A DNA stretch of 64,000 bases. Source: Pseudomonas sp. CFBP 13711 (GTDB taxonomy: Bacteria; Pseudomonadota; Gammaproteobacteria; Pseudomonadales; Pseudomonadaceae). Below, piece by piece: positions 47,174-55,765 of this stretch. A model generated the notes under the pieces. That model saw only the letters and a list, made by a program, of their open reading frames with translations. It was not told the origin of the DNA and searched no databases. Where the stretch lies: contig NZ_JACYVI010000007.1 in the NCBI RefSeq assembly GCF_014842265.1, positions 140,002 to 204,001 of the forward strand, given 5' to 3'. The stretch's first letter is position 1. Every line of letters starts with the position of its first letter. The position numbers and the translations under genes are program-made.

Positions 47174-48280
47174 GTGATGACTTCGTTCAACTCCGGGGCT
47201 CAACCCCAGAACCGTACGCCCCAATCCATCGGCTTCCTGCTGCTGGACAACTTCACATTGATCTCCCTCGCGTCAGCGGTCGAGCCACTGCGTATGGCGA
47301 ATCAGTTATCAGGCCGCGAGCTGTATCGCTGGACCACACTGACGGCGGATGGCGGCCAGGTCTGGGCCAGCGATGGTCTGCAGATCACCCCCGATGCCGC
47401 CATGCACAAGGCGCCGGTGCTCGACACCGTGATCGTCTGCGGTGGCGTCGGCATTCAGCGCACCGTCACCCGCGAACACGTCAGCTGGCTGCAGAGCCAG
47501 GCGCGTCAGTCCCGTCGTCTGGGGGCGGTGTGCACCGGCAGTTGGGCATTGGCCTGCGCAGGCTTGCTGGACGGGTTTGATTGCAGCGTGCATTGGGAAT
47601 GCCTGGCCGCGATGCAGGAAGCTTTCCCCCGCGTTGCCATGAGCACGCGCCTGTTCACCCTTGACCGCAACCGCTTCACCAGCTCGGGCGGCACCGCACC
47701 GCTGGACATGATGCTGCACCTGATCAGCCGCGATCATGGACGTGAACTGTCTGCTGCCATCTCGGAGATGTTCGTCTATGAACGCATCCGCAACGAACAG
47801 GATCACCAGCGTGTGCCGCTCAAGCACATGCTGGGCACCAATCAGCCGAAGCTGCAGGAAATCGTGGCGCTGATGGAAGCCAACCTGGAGGAGCCGATCG
47901 ATCTGGATGAACTCGCGGTTTACGTCGCCGTGTCCCGGCGTCAGCTGGAAAGGCTGTTCCAGAAATACCTGCACTGCTCGCCGTCGCGCTACTACCTCAA
48001 GCTGCGCCTGATCCGCGCCCGCCAGCTGCTCAAGCAAACGCCGATGTCGATCATCGAAGTGGCGTCGGTCTGCGGCTTCGTGTCCACGCCGCACTTCTCC
48101 AAGTGCTACCGCGAATACTTCGGCATCCCGCCACGGGACGAACGCGTCGGCTCCAACACCGCGCAGCAGGTGGGTATGTTGCCGATCCCGCAGTCGATCG
48201 TTCTGGCGCCGTTGTCCGGGCCGCTGTCGGCGCTGAGTCAGGCGCGTAATGAATCGACGTTTGCGAGCGTGCGGTTGTAG
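47174..48280 (+). CDS. gbdR: AraC-family activator of glycine betaine catabolism, GbdR
   Basis: The 368-residue protein has an N-terminal DJ-1/PfpI-like domain (about 18-200; GFLLLDNFTLISLASAVEPLR, LGAVCTGSWALACAGLLDG) and a C-terminal AraC DNA-binding domain (about 235-335; DLDELAVYVAVSRRQLERLFQ and EVASVCGFVSTPHFSKCYREYFG). This is the GlxA/GbdR architecture. With sdaB and choXWV adjacent, the assignment to GbdR is firm. It responds to glycine betaine or dimethylglycine and activates catabolic and uptake genes. ATG at 47174 is followed by a second ATG; GAGGAG precedes both. Confidence 0.93.
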   Translation: MMTSFNSGAQPQNRTPQSIGFLLLDNFTLISLASAVEPLRMANQLSGRELYRWTTLTADGGQVWASDGLQITPDAAMHKAPVLDTVIVCGGVGIQRTVTREHVSWLQSQARQSRRLGAVCTGSWALACAGLLDGFDCSVHWECLAAMQEAFPRVAMSTRLFTLDRNRFTSSGGTAPLDMMLHLISRDHGRELSAAISEMFVYERIRNEQDHQRVPLKHMLGTNQPKLQEIVALMEANLEEPIDLDELAVYVAVSRRQLERLFQKYLHCSPSRYYLKLRLIRARQLLKQTPMSIIEVASVCGFVSTPHFSKCYREYFGIPPRDERVGSNTAQQVGMLPIPQSIVLAPLSGPLSALSQARNESTFASVRL

Positions 48281-48317
48281 GGCAACGTGCCTTTCCTTAT
48301 CACCGCGTAAGGTTATC

Positions 48318-48584
48318 TCAAGCCTGCGCCTGGCCCTGTTTGTAAGTGGCCAGCGCCGGCAACAACTGCTGATCAATCGCCTGGCGCACGGCTGGCAAAA
48401 TCGTTGCGCTGCCGCTCAGCAGTTTCTCGACCAATTGCCGCAATGCCCGAGCGCGATCGTCATTGAGGCCGCGCACCGCCTGTGCGCACGCCTGTTCCGC
48501 GCTGAGGCCGGAGGGTACTTCAAGACCGATCGCCCTGAGTTGGCTGATCAGGTCGTCCTGGTCGATGAGGTCTGCGTGCATCAT
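48318..48584 (-). CDS. Small conserved-looking hypothetical protein
   Basis: I do not recognise the family. The 88-residue acidic, helical protein begins MMHADLIDQDDLISQLRAIG and contains RGLNDDRARALRQLVEKLLSGSATILP. I chose the ATG at 48584 because GGAG lies eight bases upstream. There is no signal peptide or membrane segment. It is transcribed against gbdR and rlmJ. Codon usage looks like that of its neighbours. Confidence 0.65.
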   Translation of the reverse strand: MMHADLIDQDDLISQLRAIGLEVPSGLSAEQACAQAVRGLNDDRARALRQLVEKLLSGSATILPAVRQAIDQQLLPALATYKQGQAQA

Positions 48585-48718
48585 GACGTGCGCTCCGTTC
48601 TTGAGGTTGGCCTGATTCTGGTGGTGCGCGCGTGAGCTCGGCAAGCGCTCGCGTCGCAGATGTCTGGCATACGCATCAGTGTGTCGTTTTCGGCTATGTA
48701 ACCGTTTAGTTCATTTGG

Positions 48719-48821
48719 CATAATCGCCCCACTTACATTGCGCGAGCTACGGTTTGGTCACCCTCTGGCCCGCGCAGATGCCTCACCCCGGTTTTGTAAC
48801 GGCTTAACCGGGGATTTTTTT
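48719..48821 (+). ncRNA. Candidate short leader or small RNA ending in a terminator, upstream of rlmJ
   Basis: A possible -10 (CATAAT, 48719-48724) precedes about 60 bases of non-coding sequence and then a canonical intrinsic terminator: CCCCGGTT (48785-48792), AACCGGGG (48806-48813) and a run of seven T. The transcript would be about 90 nt. The -35 is poor. It could be a small RNA or an attenuator of rlmJ, whose start is 94 bases further on. Confidence 0.4.
48785..48821 (+). terminator. Intrinsic terminator in the rlmJ leader
   Basis: Perfect 8-bp GC-rich stem, 13-base loop, followed by ATTTTTTT on the plus strand. No annotated plus-strand gene ends before it, since the nearest, gbdR, stops 500 bases upstream beyond a minus-strand gene. 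Confidence 0.8.
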
Positions 48822-48914
48822 GCCTGTCGTTTGGGCTCCTTCGAGCGGCAGGGCATGAGCGGTCTGCGCAACGTCGGATGGTTTGATAAACTCCGCAGCC
48901 TTCCAGGAGCCGCC

Positions 48915-49754
48915 ATGAATTACCGTCACGCCTTCCACGCCGGCAACCACGCCGACGTTTTCAAACACATCGTTCTGACTCGCTTGATCGCGCTCATGTC
49001 GCGCAAAGAGCAGCCACTCGCTTACCTCGACACTCACGCGGGCATCGGCCTGTATGACTTGCAGGGCGATCAGGCCACGCGCACCGGCGAATGGATCGAA
49101 GGCATTGGCCGTCTGTGGGATGCCGAAGACGTGCCTGAAATGGCGGCCGGTTACATCGACGCGATCCGTCACATGAACCGCAAGACCGGCGAACTGCGTT
49201 ACTACCCGGGCTCTCCCGAACTGGCCCGCCGCCTGACCCGCGAACAGGACCGCGTGCTGCTCAACGAAAAGCACCCTGAAGACGGCGCGCTGCTTAAAGA
49301 CAACATGAAATACGATCGCCGCGTCGCCGTGCACCTGGGCGAAGGCTGGCACGTGCCCCGGGCCTTACTGCCGGTTCACGAGAAGCGCGCAGTGATGCTG
49401 ATTGATCCGCCGTTCGAGCAACTGGACGAGATGAAGCGCTGCTCCGTCGCCCTCAAGGAAACCATTGCGCGGATGCGCCAGACCGTTGCGGCCATCTGGT
49501 ACCCGATCAAGGACCAGCGTGCGCTCAAACGTTTCTATCAGGAACTGGCCGAAACCGGCGCACCGAAACTGCTGCGGGTCGAGTTGTTCGTGCATCCGCT
49601 GGACACACCCAACAGCCTCAACGGCTCCGGCCTGGCGATCGCCAATCCGCCATGGGGGCTGGAAGAAGAGTTGCGCGAGCTGATGCCATGGCTGGCGAAG
49701 ACGCTCGGTCAGACCCAGGGCGACTGGAAGATGGATTGGCTGATTGCGGAGTAA
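48915..49754 (+). CDS. rlmJ: 23S rRNA (adenine(2030)-N6)-methyltransferase RlmJ
   Basis: The 279-residue protein has the RlmJ N-terminus MNYRHAFHAGNHADVFKH, the SAM-binding YLDTHAGIGLYDL and the N6-adenine catalytic motif LIDPPFEQ (DPPF). E. coli RlmJ is 280 residues. It methylates A2030 of 23S rRNA. I chose the ATG at 48915, with AGGAG seven bases upstream; the frame can be extended to 48738 but that part is not conserved-looking and includes a terminator. Confidence 0.95.
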   Translation: MNYRHAFHAGNHADVFKHIVLTRLIALMSRKEQPLAYLDTHAGIGLYDLQGDQATRTGEWIEGIGRLWDAEDVPEMAAGYIDAIRHMNRKTGELRYYPGSPELARRLTREQDRVLLNEKHPEDGALLKDNMKYDRRVAVHLGEGWHVPRALLPVHEKRAVMLIDPPFEQLDEMKRCSVALKETIARMRQTVAAIWYPIKDQRALKRFYQELAETGAPKLLRVELFVHPLDTPNSLNGSGLAIANPPWGLEEELRELMPWLAKTLGQTQGDWKMDWLIAE

Positions 49755-49787
49755 CCGCTCTTGGTTTCTGCGGCGCGACGGCTTACG

Positions 49788-49857
49788 TCTTCCCGGCTAA
49801 AGCCAGTCCCACTGACAGCACGCGTAGTGTCAGCGGGATCAGCTTTAGCCGGGAAGA
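49788..49857. repeat. Extragenic palindrome, family C
   Basis: TCTTCCCGGCTAAAGC and GCTTTAGCCGGGAAGA form a perfect 16-base inverted pair with an inner CTGACA...TGTCAG stem. It lies in the 339-base gap between the convergent rlmJ and msrA genes, followed by a family A element. Confidence 0.85.
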
Positions 49858-49888
49858 GGCCAGGAAGTGATGCAGCGGACACCGTTCA

Positions 49889-49980
49889 TGTGGGAGTGAG
49901 CTTGCTCACGAAGGCGGCATCTCAACCGCTGACTATTTAGCGGATGTAATGGCCCATTCGCGAGCAAGCTCGCTCCCACA
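49889..49980. repeat. REP-type palindrome pair, family A
   Basis: TGTGGGAGTGAGCTTGCTC and GAGCAAGCTCGCTCCCACA face each other over about 50 bases, next to the family C element. The spacer contains CCGCTGACTATTTAGCGG. The rest of the rlmJ-msrA gap shows nothing notable. Confidence 0.85.
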
Positions 49981-50093
49981 ATTCGTTCATCTGCCGGAGG
50001 ATCGGCGATGTCTGCCTCCCCCGGCCAAGGCAGCCTTTGCCGATACCAGGGATGCCAGCGGGTCCAACGCGGCCGATCCCTCTATGGGGTAAC

Positions 50094-50756
50094 TCAGTTC
50101 CCCGCCAGGCTCGGCGGCATGCAGACGCCGGTGCCGCCAATACCGCAGTAGCCCTGGGGGTTCTTCGCCAGGTATTGCTGGTGATACGCCTCGGCGAAGT
50201 ACACGGTGGGCGCCTGATCGATTTCGGTGGTGATGTCCCCAAGACCAGCCTTGGCCAGTTCGGCCTGGTACACCTCGGCGCTGCTTTTGGCCGCCTGCAG
50301 TTGTTCCGGCGTTGTCGCGTAGATCACCGAGCGGTATTGGGTGCCGATGTCGTTGCCCTGCCGCATGCCCTGTGTCGGGTTATGCAATTCCCAGAACATT
50401 GCCAGCAGTGCTTCGTAGCTGACCTTCGCGGGTTCGTACACCACGAGGACCACCTCGGCATGGCCCGTCAGGCCCGAGCAGACTTCTTCGTACGTCGGGT
50501 TTGGCGTGAAGCCCCCCGCGTAACCCACAACAGTGCTGACCACACCTTCTTTCTGCCAGAAGCGACGTTCCGCACCCCAGAAGCAACCCAGGCCAAAGAT
50601 GGCGAACTCGACGTCATTAAAGAACGGACCCAGCAGCGGCGTACCATTGACGAAATGGGTTTCTGGCAGGGCCATGGGTGTTTCGCGCCCTGGCAGTGCC
50701 TGCTGAGCGGTTGGGAGAGCGTTTTTATTCACAAGAATTTCCGAGCGCAAGACCAT
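50094..50756 (-). CDS. msrA: Peptide methionine sulfoxide reductase MsrA
   Basis: The 220-residue enzyme reduces methionine-S-sulfoxide. The catalytic Cys58 is in the motif [19 protein letters not shown] and [12 protein letters not shown] follow, and two recycling cysteines are near the C-terminus ([14 protein letters not shown]). Its N-terminal ~45 residues match the long proteobacterial MsrA form. I chose the ATG at 50756, with AGAGGA about eight bases upstream. It follows the c-di-GMP gene on the same strand after 130 bases. Confidence 0.95.
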   Translation of the reverse strand: MVLRSEILVNKNALPTAQQALPGRETPMALPETHFVNGTPLLGPFFNDVEFAIFGLGCFWGAERRFWQKEGVVSTVVGYAGGFTPNPTYEEVCSGLTGHAEVVLVVYEPAKVSYEALLAMFWELHNPTQGMRQGNDIGTQYRSVIYATTPEQLQAAKSSAEVYQAELAKAGLGDITTEIDQAPTVYFAEAYHQQYLAKNPQGYCGIGGTGVCMPPSLAGN

Positions 50757-50886
50757 GAGGCACATCCTCTCTGGGGCAGGACAACCGACATGCGTTGTCA
50801 GTGAAAACCGTATATGGGGTCAGAATCGACTGATGCAAATGCAGGGCGGCAAGTGTGCCGCACTGATGTAATGCGGGGAAGGGGGC

Positions 50887-53580
50887 TTAGGCCAGTGGGC
50901 CGCGCGGGTAGCGACGCAGTTTCTCGATCAGCTCTTCGCCCGGAATCGGCTTGTCGAACAGATAGCCCTGACCGACATCACAGCGATGGCGACGCAGAAA
51001 CGCCAGCTGTGCCGCCGTCTCGATGCCTTCGGCGACCACGGTCAACTTGAGGTTGTGGGCCATGGCGATGACTGCCGAGGTGATTTCCATGTCGTCCTGA
51101 TCATCCGGGATGTCCCTGATGAAGCTGCGGTCGATCTTGATCACGTCGATGGGGAATTTCTTCAGGTAACTGAACGACGAATAACCCGTACCGAAGTCAT
51201 CCATCGCCAGGGTCAGGCCTAGCGTCTTCAGCGACTCAAGCTGCAGGCGCGTGTCTTCGGTTGCCTCCAGCAGCAAGCCTTCAGTCAGTTCCAGTTCCAG
51301 CAGCGACGGGTCGAGCTGTTCGTCACGCAGAATACTAGCCAGCGAGGAGACCAGCTCCGGATCGGAAAACTGCTTCGGCGACACGTTGATTGCCACATGC
51401 AGTTTGCCGTAACCGGCAGCGGTCAGTTGCTTGCTCATGCGGCAGGACTGGCGCGCGACCCACTTGCCGATCGGGATGATCAGGCCGGTCTCTTCGGCGA
51501 CGCTGATGAACTGGTCCGGGCGGATCATGCCTTTTTCCGGATGATTCCAGCGCAGCAACGCTTCCATGCCCAGCAGACGGCCACTGCGCAAGCACAGTTT
51601 GGGCTGGTAAAAGACCTCAAGTTCGTTCTGCGTCAGCGCGCGGCGCAGGTTGTTCTCGACGAACAGCTTGTAACTCGCCTCGGCGTTCAGCGCTTCGGTG
51701 AATACCTGCACCTGATGCTTGCCGTTGGCCTTGGCCTTGTGCAGCGCCAGGCCTGCGTTCTTCATCAGCGTCTGCGGGTCGCGGCCATGGATCGGCGCGC
51801 AGGCCAGCCCCACCGAACCGGTCACGCTGATCAGCTGATTGTCGACGAACATGGGCTTGTCCAGCGTGCTCAGCACCTGGCTGGCGACCCGTTGGCCCTC
51901 CTCGGGACTGGTGTCGTCGAGCAGTACAGCGAATTCGTTACTGGCGAAGCGCGCCAGAATGCCGGTCGGGCTCAGGCTATTGCGCAGGCGGCGAGCGAGG
52001 CTGATCAGCAGCTTGTCGCCAGTCTGGTGGCCGAGGCTGTCGTTGATACGCTTGAAGTTGTCGATGTCCACCAGCAAAAGACTGATCGGCGTGGCGACGT
52101 CGCGGGCAAAGTGCTCGTCCAGGGTGCGGATGAACGCCGGACGGTTGCCCAGACTGGTCAGATTGTCGGTGTACGCCAGGCGCTCGATCCGCTGCTGGGA
52201 GAGCTTGGCCTGGGTGATGTCTTCGTAGATGCCGATGTAATGGGTCAGCTCGCGGTTGTCGCCGTAGACCTTTGAAATCGACAGCTGGCCCCAGTACGGT
52301 TCCAGATTTTTGCGTCGGCTCTTGAACTCGCCCTGCCAGCTGTTTCCGTTGACCAGACTGGAGTTCGCGTCGAGGAGCAGCGCGCTGAGATTTTCCAGCG
52401 CCGGCAGCTCCGACAGGCGATGCCCGTGAACCTCATCGGCCGGGTACTGGGTGATCTCGGTGAAGCTCGGGTTGACGTACTCGACCACGCCGTCACGGTT
52501 GACCAGCAAAAACGCATTGGCGCTTTGCTCCACGGCACGCTGAAACAGGTGCAGGGCGCTGGTGGCGGTGCGGCGGTTGTGGTTGTTGATGGCGTGGGCA
52601 AACTGATCGGCCAGCTCACCGGCAAAAGCAATCTCATCAGATTGCCATTCCCGTGGCGTACCGGTCTGCTCGAGGCACAGCACACCCACCACCTGGCCAT
52701 CGATGCGCACGGCGGCGTCGAGAATGGCAGTGATGTCCTGGGTCCGCAGTCGCTGAACCAGCTCGCGCGTACGCGGATCCTGCTCGACATCGTTGACGTC
52801 GATGGCGCGGCTGGTGTGCAGCACGTCCAGGTAGCTGGGGAATTCGCTGATGTCGATCGCGTCGGTTTTGGGGAACGTGCTGGTATCGCGGCGATACTCG
52901 GCAATCGGCTCAAGGGTCTTGCCGCTGAGGTTCCACAGGCTGGCGCAGGAGATGTTGTAGATCTCGCAGGCGCTTTTGGTGATCAGCTCTGCGGCTTCCT
53001 GCAGCGAATTGTTCGAACTGTAGCGATGGCGCGCCAGGCGCAGAATCAGGCTTTGCTGTGCGCGGACCCGTTCAAGATGCAGCAACTGTTCGTGCTGGGC
53101 GCGTTGATTGAGCTCCAGCGCGATCTGCAGACGGGAGTTCTGTACTTCCAGATCGGGGCTGATGATCAGTTCGCCGGGCTCGATCTGCGCCTCAACCACC
53201 ATCAGGTAGCCGCGTAACAGATGCCGGTTGTGTTGCTTGTACCCTTCACCGATTTCCACCAGATTCAATGGGCCGCGCGTCGTGTGCAGGGTGTAGCGGA
53301 TCAGGTAATGGGCGCTGCCGGCCAGTTGCATCTGCACGGCGTCGTGCAGTTGATAGCGCGCTTCGGGCTCCATGAGGCTGGCGTAAGGCGTACCCACCAG
53401 CGCGCAAAGTTCGACGGCGGGCATGCTGAATTGCTTTTCGCAGTTCGGATCCAGATAGAGCATGGCCCAGCTGGGTTCATTCAGCCGCTCGAAACGCAGC
53501 ATGCCGAGCCGCGAGGGCACCGGTAATTGCGTCACGACCTCGGCCGCCGGTCTACCGGCAGCATCAGGTTGGCTTTTCAT
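50887..53580 (-). CDS. PAS-GAF-PAS-GGDEF-EAL protein, probable c-di-GMP phosphodiesterase
   Basis: The 897-residue cytoplasmic protein has a PAS-like region (about 25-150), a GAF domain (about 190-340), a PAS with PAC (about 350-465), a GGDEF domain (about 475-635) and an EAL domain (about 650-890). The GGDEF signature is replaced by ASNEF at 546-550, so cyclase activity is unlikely. The EAL domain keeps EALLRW (Glu673), INVSPKQF, ELTE, DDFGTG, IKIDRSF and AEGIET, so it should hydrolyse c-di-GMP, possibly with GTP sensed by the GGDEF domain. I chose the ATG at 53580; an upstream start at 53619 adds 13 residues. Confidence 0.92.
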   Translation of the reverse strand: MKSQPDAAGRPAAEVVTQLPVPSRLGMLRFERLNEPSWAMLYLDPNCEKQFSMPAVELCALVGTPYASLMEPEARYQLHDAVQMQLAGSAHYLIRYTLHTTRGPLNLVEIGEGYKQHNRHLLRGYLMVVEAQIEPGELIISPDLEVQNSRLQIALELNQRAQHEQLLHLERVRAQQSLILRLARHRYSSNNSLQEAAELITKSACEIYNISCASLWNLSGKTLEPIAEYRRDTSTFPKTDAIDISEFPSYLDVLHTSRAIDVNDVEQDPRTRELVQRLRTQDITAILDAAVRIDGQVVGVLCLEQTGTPREWQSDEIAFAGELADQFAHAINNHNRRTATSALHLFQRAVEQSANAFLLVNRDGVVEYVNPSFTEITQYPADEVHGHRLSELPALENLSALLLDANSSLVNGNSWQGEFKSRRKNLEPYWGQLSISKVYGDNRELTHYIGIYEDITQAKLSQQRIERLAYTDNLTSLGNRPAFIRTLDEHFARDVATPISLLLVDIDNFKRINDSLGHQTGDKLLISLARRLRNSLSPTGILARFASNEFAVLLDDTSPEEGQRVASQVLSTLDKPMFVDNQLISVTGSVGLACAPIHGRDPQTLMKNAGLALHKAKANGKHQVQVFTEALNAEASYKLFVENNLRRALTQNELEVFYQPKLCLRSGRLLGMEALLRWNHPEKGMIRPDQFISVAEETGLIIPIGKWVARQSCRMSKQLTAAGYGKLHVAINVSPKQFSDPELVSSLASILRDEQLDPSLLELELTEGLLLEATEDTRLQLESLKTLGLTLAMDDFGTGYSSFSYLKKFPIDVIKIDRSFIRDIPDDQDDMEITSAVIAMAHNLKLTVVAEGIETAAQLAFLRRHRCDVGQGYLFDKPIPGEELIEKLRRYPRGPLA

Positions 53581-53854
53581 GAAGGAACTCGCTTTCAGGG
53601 TGCTGTCGCGCACGGGCAAGGAGCCCGTCTTTAAGTCGCGTGCCGCAAGGTTGCATCATGGCGAACGGGCTGACAAGTCAGCGCGATGGCTTAGTGCTAT
53701 AAATCTGTCGGCAGACGGTTGATTTACTGGAGGTAATTGATCGGATTGTCAGGGTGAGGGTCGAGCGGCTGGTGTTTGTGCATGATCAGTTATCGGCAGC
53801 GCGATCGAATACTGTAGGGCCTTTGTAGCCGCTGATGAATCCATTTTAAAAGGG

Positions 53855-53882
53855 CAAAAAAAGCCCCGCCAGTGAGCGGGGT
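53855..53882 (-). terminator. Intrinsic terminator downstream of aceF
   Basis: On the minus strand CCCCGCTCACTGGCGGGG forms a stem followed by CTTTTTTTGCCC. It lies about 67 bases past the aceF stop. The remaining 270 bases to the PAS-GAF gene hold that gene's promoter and nothing else that I recognise. Confidence 0.85.
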
Positions 53883-53914
53883 TGAGGTACGAGCGTGGCA
53901 GCTCGAGAAAACGA

Positions 53915-53940
53915 AGGCCCGTTTCGTGAGAAACGGGCCT
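53915..53940 (-). terminator. Hairpin directly after aceF
   Basis: AGGCCCGTTTC pairs with GAAACGGGCCT (11 bp, 4-base loop), eight bases after the aceF stop. A weak T-rich tail (TCGTTTTC) follows on the minus strand. It is a tandem partner of the stronger terminator just downstream. Confidence 0.7.
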
Positions 53941-53948
53941 TGTACGGC

Positions 53949-55619
53949 TTACAGCAGGATCGTGCGGATGTCCGCCAGCAATTCGCTCAGACGCTTGGTG
54001 AAGCGCGCTGCGGCGGCGCCGTTGATCACGCGGTGATCGTAGGACAGCGACAGCGGCAGCATCAGGCGGGGCTGGAATGCCTTGCCGTCCCAGACCGGTT
54101 GCATGGTGGCCTTGGACACGCCAAGGATCGCGACTTCCGGCGCGTTGACGATCGGCGTGAAGCCGGTGCCGCCAATGTGGCCCAGGCTGGAGATGGTGAA
54201 GCAGGCGCCTTGCATGTCGTTGGCCGACAGCTTTTTGGAGCGTGCCTTTTCCGCCAGCTCGGCCGCTTCGGCTGCCAGTTGCAGCAGGCTCTTCTGGTCG
54301 ACGTTCTTGATCACCGGGACCAGCAGGCCTTCCGGCGTATCCACCGCGAAACCGATGTTGAAGTACTTCTTGCGAATGACCGCTTTGCCGCTTGGCGCCA
54401 GCGAACTGTTGAAGTCCGGCAGCTCCTTGAGCATGTGCGCGCTGGCCTTGAGCAGCAGCGGCAGAATGGTCAGCTTGACGCCGGCTTTTTCGGCCACGGC
54501 TTTCTGCGCGATACGGAAAGCTTCCAGGTCGGTGATGTCGGCCTGGTCGAATTGCGTCACGTGCGGAATGTTCAGCCAGCTGCGGTGCAGACCGGTTGCG
54601 CCCAGTTGCATCAGGCGGGTCATTGGCACTTCTTCGGTTTCGCCGAAACGGCTGAAATCGACTTCCGGAATCGGCGGGATGCCCATGCCGCCGGCAGCGC
54701 CGCCAGCAGCAGGCGCGTCCTTGGACTTGGTCATGATCGATTTGACGTACGCCTGGACGTCTTCTTTCAGCACGCGGCCATGTGGGCCGGTTGCCGAAAC
54801 AGCGTTCAGCTCGACGCCAAACTCGCGAGCCAGCTGACGAACAGCCGGGCCAGCGTGAACCTTGGCGCCGTTGTTCGCAGGTGCAGCGGCTGGCGCAGCT
54901 GCTGGAGCAGGCGCGCTTTCAGCTTTCGCAGCCGGAGCCGCAGCGGGCGCCGGAGCAGCCGCTTCCGCCTTGGCCGGAGCCGGGGCAGCAGCTTGTGCAG
55001 GGGCGGCAGCCGCTGCAGCACCCGCCACTTTCAATTTCAGGATCAGGTCGCCGGTACCGACTTCGTCTTCGACCTTGACGCTGATGCTTTCGACAACGCC
55101 TGCGGCGGGAGACGGGATCTCCATCGAGGCTTTGTCGGATTCCAGGGTGATCAAGGATTGATCAGCTTCGATGCTGTCGCCCACTTTGACCATCAGCTCG
55201 ATGATGCGAGCCTTGCCTGACGAACCGATGTCCGGAACGTGGATATCCTGAACGGTATCCGACGCAGCAGGTGCAGCCGCTGCGGCAGGCGCCGCTTCGG
55301 CTTCGGCCGGCTTCTCGGCAGGCTTTTCAGCAGCAGGGGCAGGCGCGGCAGCAGCAGGTGCAGCAGCCGGCTCGGCCGCCGCTTCGCCTTCCACTTCCAG
55401 CTCGAACAGTTCGTCGCCTTCTTTCAGGCGGTCGCCCAGCTTTACTTTCATCGCCTTTATGACACCGGCTTTAGGCGCAGGGATTTCCATGCTTGCCTTG
55501 TCCGACTCCAGCGTCAGCACGCTCTGGTCAGCTTCGATGCGATCACCGACCTTGACCATCAACTCAATGACTTCACCTTCACCGTTGCCGATGTCGGGTA
55601 CTCGAATTAACTCACTCAC
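53949..55619 (-). CDS. aceF: Pyruvate dehydrogenase E2, dihydrolipoyl acetyltransferase
   Basis: The 556-residue protein has two lipoyl domains (lipoyl Lys41 and Lys163, both in ESDKASMEIP), each followed by an Ala/Pro-rich linker. A peripheral-subunit-binding domain (about 255-295, GPAVRQLAREFGVELNAV) and the catalytic domain follow. The active-site sequence is YDHRVINGAAAARF, with Asn where many E2s have Asp, as in Azotobacter and other pseudomonads. It transfers the acetyl group to CoA. The start is GTG at 55619 with GGAG eight bases upstream. It follows aceE by 146 bases that contain a long hairpin. Confidence 0.97.
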   Translation of the reverse strand: MSELIRVPDIGNGEGEVIELMVKVGDRIEADQSVLTLESDKASMEIPAPKAGVIKAMKVKLGDRLKEGDELFELEVEGEAAAEPAAAPAAAAPAPAAEKPAEKPAEAEAAPAAAAAPAASDTVQDIHVPDIGSSGKARIIELMVKVGDSIEADQSLITLESDKASMEIPSPAAGVVESISVKVEDEVGTGDLILKLKVAGAAAAAAPAQAAAPAPAKAEAAAPAPAAAPAAKAESAPAPAAAPAAAPANNGAKVHAGPAVRQLAREFGVELNAVSATGPHGRVLKEDVQAYVKSIMTKSKDAPAAGGAAGGMGIPPIPEVDFSRFGETEEVPMTRLMQLGATGLHRSWLNIPHVTQFDQADITDLEAFRIAQKAVAEKAGVKLTILPLLLKASAHMLKELPDFNSSLAPSGKAVIRKKYFNIGFAVDTPEGLLVPVIKNVDQKSLLQLAAEAAELAEKARSKKLSANDMQGACFTISSLGHIGGTGFTPIVNAPEVAILGVSKATMQPVWDGKAFQPRLMLPLSLSYDHRVINGAAAARFTKRLSELLADIRTILL

Positions 55620-55671
55620 AATGTCTCTCCTTAGGAGAACCTGTTCCTCGACTGCGCCGATTCATCTGCGA

Positions 55672-55727
55672 CGAAACAGCCTGGATGCTCATTTACCGAA
55701 GTAAATTCCGCATCGGCGGCTGTTTCG
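55672..55727. other. Long composite hairpin between aceE and aceF
   Basis: CGAAACAGCC/GGCTGTTTCG, then GATGC/GCATC, then ATTTAC/GTAAAT with a CGAA tetraloop: three nested stems totalling 21 pairs, interrupted only by 2-3 base internal loops. It is in the middle of the aceE-aceF spacer and has no T-run, so mRNA processing or stabilisation is more likely than termination. Confidence 0.8.
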
Positions 55728-55765
55728 CGCACCTTTCAGCGCTCTATTCGATCGTTACGCAGACC

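Noticed and set aside
48738..48914. N-terminal extension of RlmJ
   Set aside because: The extension crosses a strong terminator hairpin and the conserved RlmJ start MNYRHAFHAGNHADVFKH has its own AGGAG.
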